This document shows, piece after piece, positions 21,762 through 35,258 of a DNA stretch of 64,000 nucleotides. This stretch comes from Geosiphon pyriformis (lineage: Eukaryota > Glomeromycota > Glomeromycetes > Archaeosporales > Geosiphonaceae), in assembly GCA_016748015.1 (NCBI GenBank), contig JAAOMT010000697.1:949152-1013151 (forward strand). The letters run 5' to 3'. Numbering within the stretch: position 1 is the stretch's first letter; the number at the start of each line of letters is the position of its first letter. The translations under genes were made by a program, and so were the position numbers. The notes under the pieces were generated by a model that worked only from the letters and a program-made list of their open reading frames with translations, did no database searches and was not told where the DNA came from.

Positions 21762-22989
21762 TGTTTTCTATTAACATTCGAAAGTTGAGACAATTAATAT
21801 TGATTAAAAAGATCAAGCTACCATTACATAATTTTAATTCTAGTCTCAATTCAATCATTATTTTGGATAATCATGTGGTTTTTCTGTAATAAAAAATTTA
21901 TTTTCGTATGAAGGACCAGGTTAAGTTGGTTTAGATTTAATAGATTGCGATCAATGTAATATTTAATTGTAACTTTAAATCATATAATTACAAGTCATAT
22001 AATATTTATTCTAAATATAATCTAGCATTATACGCGAAAAATTGGTTCCATTTTTTAATTAAAAACTTATTATTCTTATTTTTGAAAACTAACTTTTAAA
22101 ATATTATAAACAATTATATTTTTATTAATTATTATTACTATTAAAAAGCTTACAAAAAAATCTTAACATTGTTATTTAAATTTCATGTCAATTAAACTCG
22201 TAAATATTCAATGTATTGTTAATGTGAAATATAATTTAAATTTAAATATTTTAATTAATTATTAATTATTATAAAGTATTCAACTTTATAACATGTAAAA
22301 TTACAATATTATAAATAATTTTTATAATATTAATTTATAATATTAATAAAAATTTATAATTTTGTTATTTAACAAAAATTCTATAAAAAATTAAAAAATT
22401 AATAATAATAAATTTTTTTAAAATTGTTTAAAATTGTTTAAAATATAGTTTAATTATAACTTGACTTTATATAATATTATTATTATATATTAAACTTAAA
22501 ATTATATATATATTATTTTTAATCAATTATTTAAACCAATTAAAACTACTTTAAATTACTACTGTAAATTTTTTATTAAACATTATTTTTAAAAATTATT
22601 TACTAAAAATCTTTAATAATAATTAAAAAACAAAATTCTAAATTAATAAAAATTATATTATAAATAATATAATAATATTAATATATAAAATAATTAATTT
22701 TTTTAATATTTTAACTAAGTATAATTTTACCAAAATCTATTTTATTTTTATTTTTAAATATTAGACTACAGATTTAACTTATATTTTTTATAATATATAG
22801 CTAATTATTTAATAAATACTTATCTATTTTTTAAATTAAAACACTTAATATTTTAATTTTATCAAAATATTTGGCAAAAAAATATTTGTTTTTAATAAGT
22901 TTTTGTAAATATTTTTTAATTGTATTTTTATTAAACTTATTTTATTTTTTAATATATTATATATGTTTTTATAATTAATATTAAGATTA
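21762..22989. other. AT-rich intergenic spacer downstream of TOP3
   Basis: About 1.2 kb, almost entirely A/T from 22050 on. It probably includes the TOP3 3' UTR at its left end. No coding signal, RNA gene or element terminus is recognised. Confidence 0.7.
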
Positions 22990-23117
22990 AAGCATAAAAC
23001 TTCTTTCTCTCTTACCTCCACAAATCCCCAAAAAGTGCATTTCTGAAAAAAAAGTTTTTTGTTTTTTTAGTCTCTATCGATATTTTTTTATCTAATAGTA
23101 ACCTATTTTTTGTGGAT

Positions 23118-24992
23118 ATGGAGGCTATTGCTAGTAGCACCACACTTAAGAAGAAGGCTCCTAAGGGTGCTTTTCATGGTCTTGCTGATGACTTCTTTTC
23201 TCAGAAGAAAAAAGTTGTTCTTGGTAATGTAAAACATTCTGGTGATGAAAGAGATATATCCTTAAGCAAATCTGGATCTAATGACAGTGTTTATTCTGAT
23301 GTGGAGAGTCTATCTGGTGAGGATAAGGATGTTAGCATGTCTGGGATGAATGGTGGGTCTTTTTTGGGTTCAGCTGCTATTACATCCAAGACAAAGCAAG
23401 TCAACACTGATGTTGGTTTTGGTTCTCCGCTTGGCTCTCCTAATTCTTATATAGATAATGATGAAGTTGTGCTCCCTTCTTGCTTGCCTATCTCTTTAAA
23501 AAAAAAATGGATTGACCCTAAAATTATCAAGACTCTTGTGGAAGTGTTAATTAGAAAGTCATTTGCTTTGGATATTAATCTCTCAGCTATAGAGGATAAA
23601 TCAGCAATGACAAAAACTCAGTTAATTAGAAAATTTTTTTCAATGGTTAATGGTTTTGGGGGGGGCACTACTCCCTCAAAATTTGAAGAGATCATCTGAT
23701 TAACATTTATGTCAGAAAAAAGCATGAAGATAACCACATTATTGGCCAGGAAAAAGGAGATCAACGTAAACAGCAATCTTAGGAAACAAGAAATAAGGTC
23801 AGATCGGGCTGTGGTGATCAAAGAAATTCCCATGGACATGTCTAAAGACATGATCATTGCTGCAGTCACCAAGTTTGGAGAAATTAAGTCGATTAAAATT
23901 CAGTTAATTGGCATATGGCAGAAAGCTGTGGTGGAGTTCATCAAATCAAGTCAGGCCGATCAGTTGGCCTTAAAATAGTCATTCCTAATCAGAAAAGATT
24001 CAGTGCATGTGGCCAAAGCTGTAGGTAATCATGACACCTGAACATTTAGGGATCAGTTTAGGGCACTGTTGTTTACTTTGCTGGTGGGAACAACTGCACA
24101 TAATCTTAGTACTCTTTTGAATAAGACTGGTGGAAAAACTTGCACTATTAATTGATCATTAACAACTAGCAATAGGGTCTATTGCACAGTAGTTGGTTTT
24201 AAGTCTGAAGTGGATTTGGAATCTGCTTTTTGTACTGTGCCTGTTTTTGGTGATGTGTAACTTTCATGGACTAGGTTGGATTTGGTTTGGTGTGAAAAGT
24301 GTGGGAGATTTGGTCATTCGGCCTTGAAGTATGATGCTTCTGATGTTGCTGTTCCTGCACCTGTTGTTTTTTTTAAAAGAAATGCTCCTGGTATTAATCA
24401 TCTTCAATTAGCCAAGTTGTATGCGAAGAAAAATGTTCCTATCTCTTGCTTCGCTGTCTTTGGTGGCAAATTGTGGGCTCAAGTAGTCTCTCTTGCTTTC
24501 TCTTCTGGTAGGTCTCCTTTTGGCTCTGGTTATGGTTTAGGCTTCTCTTCGTCTGGTGCTTTGAGATTGGGTGGTGGTGCTCCCTCTCTTCTATTTGATA
24601 AGTCTCCCTTGGTTGCTTGTTTGGCATCTTTGGAGCACTCTCTTGAACTTTTGGCTGACCAGATTTCTGGTATTCTTAGAAAATTGAGTTTTTTTGAATT
24701 GGTGCTCATGGTACCATCTTCTGGTGCTCCTTCTTTGGTTGGCTCAAAGCTAGTAACTTCTGTTTTGAATTCAAATATGGCTTTGGATGGTGTGTTGGCT
24801 TTGTCCCCTTCTTTTTCCTCAAGTGTTAAGTTAGATGCTGGTTTCAATTCAAGTAGTTCAAAGGTTCTGACCACCAAAATAGGTGGTTTGGAGTCTAAAA
24901 TGTCAGCTATGGAGGCTTTGGTCAGTTCTGTTTTGGTGAAATTGGATCTCTTATGTTCTGATTCAGGTTTCTCTCTACCTCATTCATCCTAA
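23118..24992 (+). pseudogene. LINE1 ORF1 (RRM and zinc-knuckle RNA-binding protein)
   Basis: ATG at 23118. An N-terminal Ser/Asp-rich region is followed by an RRM-like domain (RAVVIKEIPMDMSKDM, then KFGEIKSIKIQ and AVVEFIKSSQADQLA, about 23800-23975) and a zinc knuckle CEKCGRFGHSALKYD near 24290, whose last Cys is now Tyr (G to A). The C-terminus is Ser/Gly-rich with a coiled-coil-like end. In related elements ORF1 binds element RNA. At least five in-frame stops (for example 23697, 23976) at positions explained by Arg/Trp/Gln codons break it. It ends TAATG, overlapping the ORF2 start. Confidence 0.8.
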
Positions 24993-27900
24993 TGAGTGGT
25001 CTGGTTTGGAAATTTGCTATGTGTAATGTTTGTGGAATCAATGTTCCTGCCAAGCAAAAGGATATTGTGCATTGGCATCGAGATTCTGGCAATTTGGTCT
25101 CATTCATTACAGAAATGAAGTTGAGGTCTTCTACTAAACCATGGATTGCGAATAAGTTTGATAGAGTGTGATTTTTTCTTCAGGATTAGATAAAGGTTTC
25201 ATTGATGCTGGTGTTGCTATAATTATGGACAATTCTTTGGCTCATTATGTTTCTAAGGTGGAGGAGGTTCCTAGTAGAGTTGTTTCTGTTCAGCTTTTAT
25301 TCAGAGGCAAGTTCTTGGTTACTCTTTTGGGATTATATGCTGGTGCCTCTTTTGGGACTAGATTTGGTTAGGCTTCTGAGATTAACTCTCTTATTGCAAA
25401 AGCTGTCAACTCCAGCACTCATGTTGTCTTGGGTGGGGACTTTAATAAGAATGGATCTGGTAGAAGTGCAAGTTTCAAGTTCTGTTTGGGTTTGGATTTG
25501 GTCAATTTATTTGGCAGTCATTATTTAGCTGGTTTTCATACATAGAGCAATTCAAGAGGAGTTGTAAAAACAATTGATTACATTTTTGTAAGTGGCAGCT
25601 TGTCTTTTGCTGTTGCTGGTTATCAGACAATCTCTGTTTCAAATTTCTTTGACACTGATCACAGGGCAGTTATGGTGTTAATTAGTTTGGGTGAGCTTCT
25701 GGATGTTCAATTGAATAGCTTGTGTAAGCAGGCAAATAAGGATCATTGAAAATTCAAGTTCAAAAATACTGACAGTGTTAAATGGGCTAAGTTTAGGGAT
25801 CTATCCTCGGCAAAACTCTTGTCATTGGGTGATGTGTTCTCTGGTGCTGAAGTGTGTAGTGATGTGGATGCTATATGGGCAATATTGCAGAAGGCTGTGT
25901 TAGGATCTGCTGATGAGACATTTTCAAGACATTGGTTTAGCAAATTTAGGCATTCAAAAAACAGGCATTCTTCCAAGTTTTTTGGTTTGGAATTGTTGGT
26001 GGCTAAGATTGTCAAGAAATTTTGCTCTGGTGGCTTGTCTGATGTTGATCTTCTTGTGAGTAAGTGGTTAACTCTGAATAATGCCAAGGCTCGTGTTTTC
26101 AGGGACTTGATCAGCTTAGATGTCAAATCTGATGCTATTGTTAAGCATTTGTTGTTGGTCCACAAAGATTACAGGAAGGCAAAAATGTTTGAGTTGAGGT
26201 TCTCTGAGGAAACCTCTATTAGAAAGGCAATTGATAAGCACATGGAAAATTTCTGTTCTGACAAAGATAGTATGATTAGAAGTGTGTTGGACAAACCTTT
26301 TCACAAGATAGTGTTGAATCACCTGGTGATTGATGATGAATTGGTTTTGGAGCCTGAAGAGGTGAAAGTGAGTGTGGACAAAATAATAAAAAGATGGACA
26401 AGAAAACAATCAATGCATATGATGATCTCTGATCTTTGGGCTCGGCAGTATGCGCCATTAAGCTATGTTTGAAACGATGTCTTTTCTGGTATTATGCGTA
26501 AAATTAGCATGGGTGAGTTGCTTTCTGTCATTAGTGATCTACCTGATGGCAAGGCTGCTGGTTTGTCCAGTATTCCAAATGAATTGTGGAAACAAGGTGG
26601 TTTTGGGGTGCATATTAGCGCTATTTAATGTGTGTTTGACTGCTGGTGTGGTGTCTGTTTTGTGGAAGAAGATGTGGGTTTCAATGATCCCTAAGCCTTA
26701 CAACTGGGATGGGGTTCTTACAAACACTTGGCCCATTGCTTTGATTGAAACTGCCAGGAAAATTCTGTCTAAAGTTCTGTTTGATCATATTTCGGTGGCT
26801 TGCAGTAAGTTTAATGTTCTTCAAAATGACAATTTTTTGGTGTTGAAAGGTATGTCTACACAATCTCTGGTGTTTGCTGTTGGCTTGGTGGTTAAAGATG
26901 CTCTTGAAAAAAATTAAGAGGTTTGGTTGGTTTTGCAAGATATGCAGAAGACTTACAATTTAGTTGGGTGACACTATTTGAGGACTAGCTTACAGTCTAT
27001 CAAGATGTGTAAAAAGTTCATAAAGTTTTTTGGCAGTATTTATGAGAATAGGGTTAACAGAGTAATAACTAACTTTGGTTTATCTGGTGGTTACAAGGTG
27101 CATGATAAACTAGATCAAGATGAGATTTTTTCATTCCTTCTGTGGAGGATTTTTTATGATCCACTTTTGTGTAAGGTTAAAAGACACGAACAAGTGTGTG
27201 AGTACTAAATTGATACTAAGTTTGTTTTGAAAACTGGCAGGATCGAGGGTGGTAGTGGTTTGACTTCATACTTTTCAGCTGGCGCATTTGTTGATGATAC
27301 AATCTGGGTTGGAAATTGTCAGGCTTCCACTTAATATGCATTGAATATTGCCAGTGAGTTTTTTATGATCAATGATATTTCTATCAACAGTAAGAAGACA
27401 GTGGCTATTCCCATAAATTAAGATGTTAAGATTGCTAAGCTGAGTATTTGTGGTCAGCCAATTTTAATTGCTAAGAAGGGTAAGGCTTATTACTATCTGG
27501 GTATTTTTTTGTCAACTGAAGGGCTGTCCAAGCCAAGTGTTGTCAGAGCTCATGCAAATGTGCACTTTTTTGTCAATATTGTACTTAAAAAAACGATTAC
27601 AGACAAACAGTATTCATATTTAGTGTCAACTGTCCTACAGCCTATTGTCAGCTATCATATTTAGTTCAGTTTTGTTTCTTCTAATGTTTGTTGCAAGTGG
27701 AATGTCTTAGTTAGGAAGAGTCTCAGGTCTAAAGCTTGTCTTCTTCATGATTTTCTTGATGCTGCTTTGCATCATCCATCATTGTATGGCCTGAAACCTT
27801 TTGAACAGGTGCAGTTCAAAAGAAAGATGGCTGCTTTAATAATGTTTTCCAATGCTTTTGGTGTTCTTGGGCATTTGTTTAGTCATAGATTTTTGGATTT

Positions 27901-29566
27901 GCAGGTTCTTGGTTAGGCTCCTTTAGATCCTCTGCAGTTTCCCATCAGGTTGCATGTCAGTCTGGTGAACAACTTTTTGGCTGGGTTGGTAAAAATCTTT
28001 TTGGACAATGGACTATCTCTAGTGAACAATCTCTCCACTGTATTTCATAATCCTGGTCACTTTCCTATGTCTGCTATTCTTGGGAAGTCTCTGTATTTTG
28101 ATTTGATCATCTCTCTTAGGTGCTTTGGTGTTGTTTTTGGTGATCAACTTTTTGATAAAAAAGGTGGTTTGATGGATTGGAAGACATTTCGCCATTGAAA
28201 AAGGTTAGATCTGTGTGGTCCTGTGCCTTGTTGGTTTGCAGTTTCTTCTGAGTTTTTGAGGAGTAAGGGTTTCTCATCTTTTGGTTCTGCTGACTCTGTT
28301 GAGCTGCTTGGGTTGGACATTTTGGGGTTTGGAGAGTTCTCTGCTGTGAGGGATGGATTGCATAACATGTGGTCCAGTTTTTTTAAGGTTTTTATGGATA
28401 GATCTTTGAAGAATTTTGGTTCTACTGAGGTTGCCAGTGGTACTGCTGCTTATTTTCTAGCCTTGGATCTGAGTGTTGACATTGCTGTCTAGAGTCTCTT
28501 GTTGTCTACTATGGCCGAATTACAGACTGTTGCTTTGTCTTTGGAATGTGTTTCTTCTTTGTGCATTGTGGTGTTGCATCTTGACAGCCAGGCTGCTATT
28601 AATGCTTGTGTGTCTGAGATGTCTTTGGCTGCCCCCAATTTTCATAATCAATGCTGGATAGAAAGGCATTATATTTTCAATTTGGTTAGGGATAAAGATC
28701 TTAGTATGAGTTAGGTTAAGATGAAGGGTCATTCTGGGGTTCTTGGGAATGTGGAGACTGACTTGGCTACTGGGGCTGCCTTTGGGTCTCCTTTTTTCCT
28801 GTCGGCTAGAGTGTGTGAACACTTTCTGGTTGTTAAGGGTACTCCTGTCTCCGGTAATATTCGTTATTTTGTCAGGAATATTTTTTATTCTGTTTATCAT
28901 GCTCATTGGGAAGCTGGTCTTGGTTTCAATGTAGTTCTGGAGGTAATGATTGTTCACATAAACTGGGTTGTCACTGCGATAATGTGGCATCCTGATTCTC
29001 ATATGTTTACTGGTTTCACTAGTTGTAAGTTCTTAGTGCTTCGGACTTATCTTATGAAAGCTGTTTACAGGAGATTACCAGTGGCAGTTAGGAAGAGATT
29101 GTATGACAGGCATTACCCTGGTGTGTTGTGTTTGTTGTATGGTGGTGTGGAGTTCTCCGACCATTCTTTTACTTGCACTTATGAATCTGGTGTTTGTGAA
29201 GAGATCTTGGTTGAGACTTCTGCCCATTGGTCTGTTTTGGCTGGTGTTTCTAGGTCTTCTGCTTCCGCTGTGTTACAGGTTTTATTTCGATGTTCCATTA
29301 ACGTTGGGCTGTATGCTTTGATTTGCAAAGGATTTGTGTTGAATGAGTGGTATAAAGAGACATGTAGTGTTTTTGATGATAGGAAGGTAGCTGTTGCACA
29401 GATTACTGACTTTGTAAAATTTGTTGTGGAATTACATCATGCTAAAGTGTGGTTGGTGAGATCTATCCACCAGATAAAAATAGAGAAGGCTGGTTTGGTT
29501 CATGATGGCAGTGTCATTTCTGGACTTGCTCATGGGGTGTTTTTGGTTTTGGCTAGCCATATGTAG
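24992..29566 (+). pseudogene. LINE1 ORF2 (endonuclease, RT, RNase H, zinc-binding tail)
   Basis: ATG overlaps the ORF1 stop. Endonuclease: CNVCGINVPAKQ, ITEMKL, VVLGGDFN, TIDYIFVS, DTDHRAV (to about 25690). RT: DGKAAGLSSIPNELWK, PIALIETARKILSKV, and the catalytic box AFVDDTIWVG near 27290 (intact). RNase H (about 28390-28790): FMDRSLKNFG, MAELQTVALSLE, LDSQAAINA, KGHSGVLGNVETD. A C-terminal zinc-binding segment follows (RRLPVAVRKRLYD, VLCLLYGG, DHSFTC). Frameshifts occur near 25168 and 26620, and about ten in-frame stops are scattered through it. It made the enzyme for target-primed reverse transcription; now dead. Confidence 0.92.
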
Positions 29567-29660
29567 GAAGTGCGTAAGTCACATTTAGTTTGAGCCTCTT
29601 AGTTTGGCTTTATGTATTAGATAGTGATTGGACTTTACTCGTTAAATGCGTAATAAAAAA

Positions 29661-30392
29661 AAATATTAAATATTTTTAATATTTAATGTTATAATTATTT
29701 ATTTTTTAAGTATTATGTTTATTTTTAAAATAAGTAAAATTTTTAAGCATAATAATAATTAAATTATTAATATACTTAATTTAAGTTTTTAAAAATAAAG
29801 CAACTTTTAATATTTATAATAAAATTAACTTAAATAATTAAAAAAAAATTAAATTTACTATAAAACTAATTTTTACAATTATAAATTCAATAACAACAAA
29901 TAAATTTTGAACTTGAATTTTAAAAAAAACTAATTTAGACTTATAAGTTTTATTAATAAAACATTTAAAAAACCAAAATAAATATAAGATATAAATTTAA
30001 TAAATTAATTAGCTAAAATTTTAAATATAATAATAAACTTAAAAAAAACAATAAAAACAGTTTTATAAACAAATTTATTAACTTAAAACACCAAATTAAT
30101 AATTTTTAAAGCTGTATAATTGAAAAAAATTAATTAATTTGAATTTAAATATATTATAAATAACTATAATTTTTATTATTATTAAAACAAATTAGTAAAT
30201 AAATATAGTATTAGTAACTTTAAAAAACTTAAAATACATAATAATATATTGTTACAATTATTAAATTTCAGTTTAATATTTAAAAAAAATATTTAAAAAA
30301 ACATTATACAAATATATAATAACAAAAACAAATATTTTACAATCTTAAAAATAATAATAATAAAAATTAAAACCTTAATTAATAAAGCTATA
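29661..30392. other. AT-rich spacer between tail-to-tail LINEs
   Basis: About 730 bp of almost pure A/T between the 3' tails of LINE1 and LINE2. No feature seen. Confidence 0.75.
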
Positions 30393-33300
30393 TTTTTTTT
30401 TTATTATGCAATTAATGACTAAAGTCCAACTGCTATCTAGTACATAGAACCAAACTAAGTGGAATAAACTAAACACAGTTCATGCACTTATTACATATGG
30501 CCAGCCACTCAGGCCAGACAAGACTACACTATACATTTATCTAAACAGAAAAATCACCACCCAAACCAGAAAAAAAATGACACAGCCTGTGTTTACCAAA
30601 GCTGACAGCAAAAAATTCAACAACACCAAGCAAATGAACTACCTCATCTGACAAATTAGACACCAAACAATGAGACAGGCCTAAAAACATGCCATCATTC
30701 TTAACCAAGCCAGCTCTTTTTATATCCACTCTATGCTTGAATCTGACAAGCCACATCTTAGTATAAAACAATTTGACCACAAACTTAACAAATTCAGTAA
30801 TAGTTAATGCAGTTTTTCTCTTTCTCTCAAAAACCAAAGCAGTCTCAACATATCAATCTCTTAACACAAAACCCTTGTACATAGCAGTAAACAAATCCAT
30901 GTTCAAAGAATATGCTAAAAGCAAGCACAAGACAGCTAATGTAAACAAGCAGAAAAAACCCACCAAAAACAACCACTTCTTAGTAGCATCAGCCAAAATG
31001 TCATCACAGAGTCTAGCATTATCAGAGCAAATGAAAGTATGGTTAGACACCTCTACCTTCCCACACAGCAAGCACAGCACTTCAGGATAATACACATTGT
31101 ATAACTTTTTTCTGACAGCCACAGGCAACCATCTATGAACAGCTTTCATCAAATAAGTACACATGTTGGCCAAGCTCCTGCTAGTAAAACTGGAGAGCAT
31201 GTAAAAGTCAGGATGCCAGACCTTTGAAGTAGCTGCCCAATTTATCTCCTTAATTATAACACTTGGAACAATATCATAACTAGGACCAGCCTCTCAATAA
31301 GCATGGCAAATTGACTGAAAAAGATCACAAATGAAATGACGAGTATTGGCTAATACAGCAGTATTCTTAGCAACCAAAAAATGTTCTTGAATCCCAACAA
31401 ATAGAGAAAATAGAAAAGAAGCAGCTTTTTCAGCCAACTTATTAGCCCTAATATTGCCCAGAACCTTTGAGTGTCCTTTAATCTTTACTTACCTAACTAA
31501 AATGTCTTTTTTCTTGATAAGATTAACAATATGTGATCATTCAATCTAGCATTAATTATGGAAGTCTGGTGTTATAACTAGAGACTCCAACACACAAGCA
31601 TCAATCACAGATTGGCTGTCTGAATACAGAACCACAGAACAAGAAGAGAAAATACACTCTAAGACCAAAGCAATGGCTTGTAACTCAGCCAAAGTAAATA
31701 ACAAAAGTCTCTGGACTCTGACTCCAATATCCATGTCTGTAGCTGGAAAATAGGCAGCTGCACCACTTGTTACCTCAGCCATACCAGCTCCTTTCAAGGA
31801 TCCATCCATGTAAGCTTCAATATAATTTGACCAAACCTCCAAAAGACCTCCATAAACACAAGCAAATGCCTCAGAATCCAAGACATTCAGCATTGGTAAT
31901 ACATGATTACTGGCAGATACGACTTCTTCAGAAGCACACTTGCTCATAAAATCAGCTGTCAATATAAACCAATAAGGTACTGGGCTCTTTAGATCCAATC
32001 TCTTCCACTGCCAAAATGTCTTCCAGTCCAATATCTTATCTTTCTTGTTTAGAAGCCTACTACTAAAAACAACACCAAATCATCTCAAAGAGAGGACAGA
32101 ATCATAAAATAAGGAATGATCCAGAATATTAAATATTGGGAACCTGCCAGAATCATGAAAAGCACTGGGCAAATTATTTATCAAATATAACTCATTTTTT
32201 AACAAGATTCTTATCACACCAGCTAGAAAATTATTCACTGAATTTATCTTCAATCTGACAGAATGCTGCAAAGGATTCAGAGATAACCATCTTAGAACTT
32301 GTAAATCCAAAAATCTGTGTTCAAATAAATACCCAAAAATGCTGTGAGCATTGGAAAAGAAAACCAATGAAGCCAACTTTCCTTCAGATTGTACTTGTTT
32401 GAACAGTTTTAAATCATACAAAAAAGGGTGACACAAAGTCTCATTTGGAAAATCTTTTGGTAACTCAGCCTTAAATCTGAGACCCTTTCTAATCATAACA
32501 TCTCACTTGTAACACACACCTAGTGAAACATAACTAATCTGCATCCGATAGTTAACTATAGACTGAAAAACAACTGAGACCAAGTACGAGAATTGTTTGT
32601 CTGTAATAGTCTTTCTAAGCATCACATTTGAGAAAAACCTAACATCTGCATAAGTCTAAGCCAAACTAGGCTTAGAGAGACCCTCTGTGAACAAAAAAAT
32701 ACCCAAGTACCTGTGTGATTTGTCTTATTTAGTAATTGAGATTGGTGAATTATTGATTGAAAATAAGGCAGTCTTGATACTTTGATTGATTGGAATAGCC
32801 ACTGTCTTATCATTATTAATAGAAATGTCATTAACAACAAAAAACCCACTAGCAATATCTAGAATAGTCTGTGTAGAACTCTGACAGCTCCCAATCCAAA
32901 TTGTGTTATCAACAAAGGCACCAGCAGCCAAAAAAGAAGTCCTTCCTCCAACAGACTCAACATGACCAGTTTTGGCCACAAACTTTGTATCAATACAGTA
33001 GCCACACAAGTGCTCATGTCTCTTAATCTCACATAAAAGAGGGTCATAGAATATCTGCCAAAAGAGAGAAAAGAAAACCTCATCCTGATTCAAACTATTA
33101 TGTACTATGTAACCATTTGAAAGACCAAAATTTGTCATCACTCTGTTGATACAATTCTCATAAATTCCACCAAAAAAATTAATAAACTGACTGCACATCT
33201 TAATATGATGCAAATTAGCCTTTAAATAATGTCAGCCCACAGAGTCATAAGCTTTGTGCATGTCTTGCAAAACCAACCAAAGTTCCCTATTCTTTTCCAA

Positions 33301-34423
33301 AGCATTTTCCATGACTGATCCAACAGCAAAAATTGGCAACTGAATAGAAGTATCCTTTAACACCAAAAAATTGTTTCCACAAAGAACATTGAATCTGCTG
33401 CATACCAAAGAAATCTGATTAGAAAGAATTTTAGACAAGATCTTCTGGGCAGTTTTAATCAGAGCAATAGACCTAGTATTGGTCAGGACACCATTCCATT
33501 CATAGAATTTAAGAATTATCGAAACCCATGCTCTTCTCTAAGGAATCAGAACTACTTCCAAGATTAAACACAAATTCAACAGCTTTAAAAAATAAGATAA
33601 CATTTCATCACCACAGTGCCTCCAAAGTTCATTAGAAATTCCTAATAATTCAGCAGTCTTATCATTTAGCAAGTTATTAACACACAAAAGCAACTCATCT
33701 ATATTGATTTCTTTCATCACACCAGAAAAAGCATCATTGGAAACATAGTTCAAAAGCATATATTGATGGGACCAAAGAATGGGCATCTTTAGGAGAACTG
33801 TCCACTTTCTTGTTCATTCCTTCATAATTTCATCTACTTTAAGTTTCACCTCATTAGACTCAACCACCAACTTATTATCAACTACCAAGTGATCCAAAAC
33901 AACCTTGCAAAATGGCCAATCAAGGATACTCTTAATTATAAGTCTCTTGTTAAAACAGAAATTGTCCATGTGCCAGTCAATTGCTTTCCTAATGGCTACA
34001 TCCTCAGATGCCTTCGACTCAAGATACTTAGACTTTCAATATCTTTTCTTCACTATAGACAAATGCTTAACAACCTCCATTGAACTCACACCAACCAGAA
34101 CTATATTAGCAGTCTTAGAGGCCTCTATTTCATCAATTTTTAACCAGACTCTGATGAGATGGTTAAAATCCACAAGATCTCCAGAAACCCAAGCTTTAAC
34201 AATTTTTGCGATTAGCAGCTCCAATTTGAAAAATTTCAAAGATTGTTTGTTTTTTGAACAATCAAATGCACTATACTAATGTCTAAAAAACACTACATTA
34301 GCAGCCTGTATTATAACATCCTTTAGCACCACCCACATTGCATCCAAATTACCATTATATCTTGTATTCTCAAACACATTTGACTTTGTTACTAGCTTAG
34401 CAGAAACTCATTCTTTAAAATGT
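30393..34423 (-). mobile_element. LINE2, 3' segment
   Basis: Minus-strand copy of the LINE1 family. The 3' tail is a 10-T run at 30393-30402 on the plus strand, and the 3' UTR (30404-30540) resembles that of LINE1. Upstream it stops at 34423, where the LTR of element C begins. The protein resumes at 52263-52420 on the far side of C. Confidence 0.9.
30541..34423 (-). pseudogene. LINE2 ORF2, RT to C-terminus
   Basis: Minus strand, aligned with LINE1 ORF2 from just after the endonuclease. RT pieces at 32080-34423 include NELWRHCGDEML and AFVDNTIWIG, where the second catalytic Asp of FVDD is Asn (codon 32905-32907). RNase H lies at 31552-31980 (AYMDGSLKGAG, LAELQAIALVLE, YSDSQSVIDA). The zinc-binding tail is at 30853-31200 (VLCLLCGKVEVSNHTFIC) with the Cys pair better preserved than in LINE1. 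Many in-frame stops and several frameshifts are present. Confidence 0.9.
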
Positions 34424-35240
34424 TGTTATAGGTGATTTTTCGGTCATTGGAGTAAATAACAAACTCATAATTTGGTGCTCAAGGCTGTTGTTAATGATAG
34501 AAATCTGAAGGTGTGTTTATTTGAAGGTTTTGGTTGAGTCTTTTGTATAATGAACAGAGATTCAGTGGTAATAGTTTTATTCGTAGTTTCCTGAAACTGC
34601 AGTTTTGTCAATTTCTTTCTCAGCATAATGGCTGGTGTTTCTCCTGGTAAGCTAATCTTAATCAAGTGTTCTACCCTTATTTCTGGGTCTTTTATCAGTG
34701 CTATATCCTGATGTCAGTATCTTGCATGTTAATCCTCAATAGAGTTAATAATAACAATTAAGACAAGAAAATAAAAAAAATAACAAAAAATAAGCCAAGG
34801 CAATGAACATATTAGTATTTTATCAATAGCTGTGATCAAGAGCTATTAGTCTAGTGTGGTTATGTATCAATAACTATCAACATGAAGTATTGATAATGGA
34901 GAGTGGATTTGGATGGTGAATGATTTATTTATTTATTATTTGTGAATAGAAGATTTCTAACTAACTGATTCTGCTTTTTTTACTTCTAATACTACTGCTA
35001 TATATACATAATTGATGTTCTATGAGATCACTCATATTTCTGAGCAATGTGCTATAATTTTTTGAGCAATGCTCACATTGCTGAGTGATGTGCTCTAATT
35101 TTCTAACATTGCTTCACATTACTGAGCAATGTGCTGTGTTTTCTAATATTGCTCTACATTGTTGAGCAATGTGCTCACATGCTAAATACTATTTTCTCAT
35201 TGGTTTGCTATTTTCTATATCTGTTTTTTTATGAGTAATA
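34424..35240 (-). repeat. 3' LTR of element C
   Basis: 817 bp. The 5' end reads TATTACTCAT (TG to TA) and the 3' end CTATAACA. It contains minisatellite-like units with the palindrome ACATTGCTGAGCAATGT at about 35030-35183. Confidence 0.92.
35030..35183. repeat. Palindromic minisatellite in C LTR (3' copy)
   Basis: Units of about 40-46 bp, each with a self-complementary core like CATTGCTGAGCAATG. The matching array in the 5' LTR is about 52010-52205 and has roughly one extra unit, accounting for the 40-bp LTR length difference. Confidence 0.7.
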
Positions 35241-35258
35241 TTATCTCCTCTTTTTAAT
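35241..35258 (-). other. Polypurine tract of element C
   Basis: Minus-strand AAAAAGAGGAGATAA next to the 3' LTR start, matching the tract in A. Confidence 0.75.

Larger units (their letters stand above)
22990..29660 (+). mobile_element. LINE1: near full-length degenerate non-LTR retrotransposon
   Basis: Two consecutive ORFs (RRM and CCHC protein, then endonuclease-RT-RNase H-zinc tail) and a 3' end with an A-rich tail (29651-29660, TAATAAAAAAAAA) define a LINE with APE-type endonuclease and RNase H, like the Tad/I groups. The 5' boundary is approximate: the AT-rich spacer gives way to C-containing sequence near 22990. No clear target duplication was found. Its 3' UTR and protein closely match LINE2. 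Confidence 0.88.

Noticed and set aside
24439-24877. Minus-strand ORFs opposite LINE1 ORF1
   Set aside because: Antisense to a Ser/Gly-rich region of ORF1; no conservation with LINE2.
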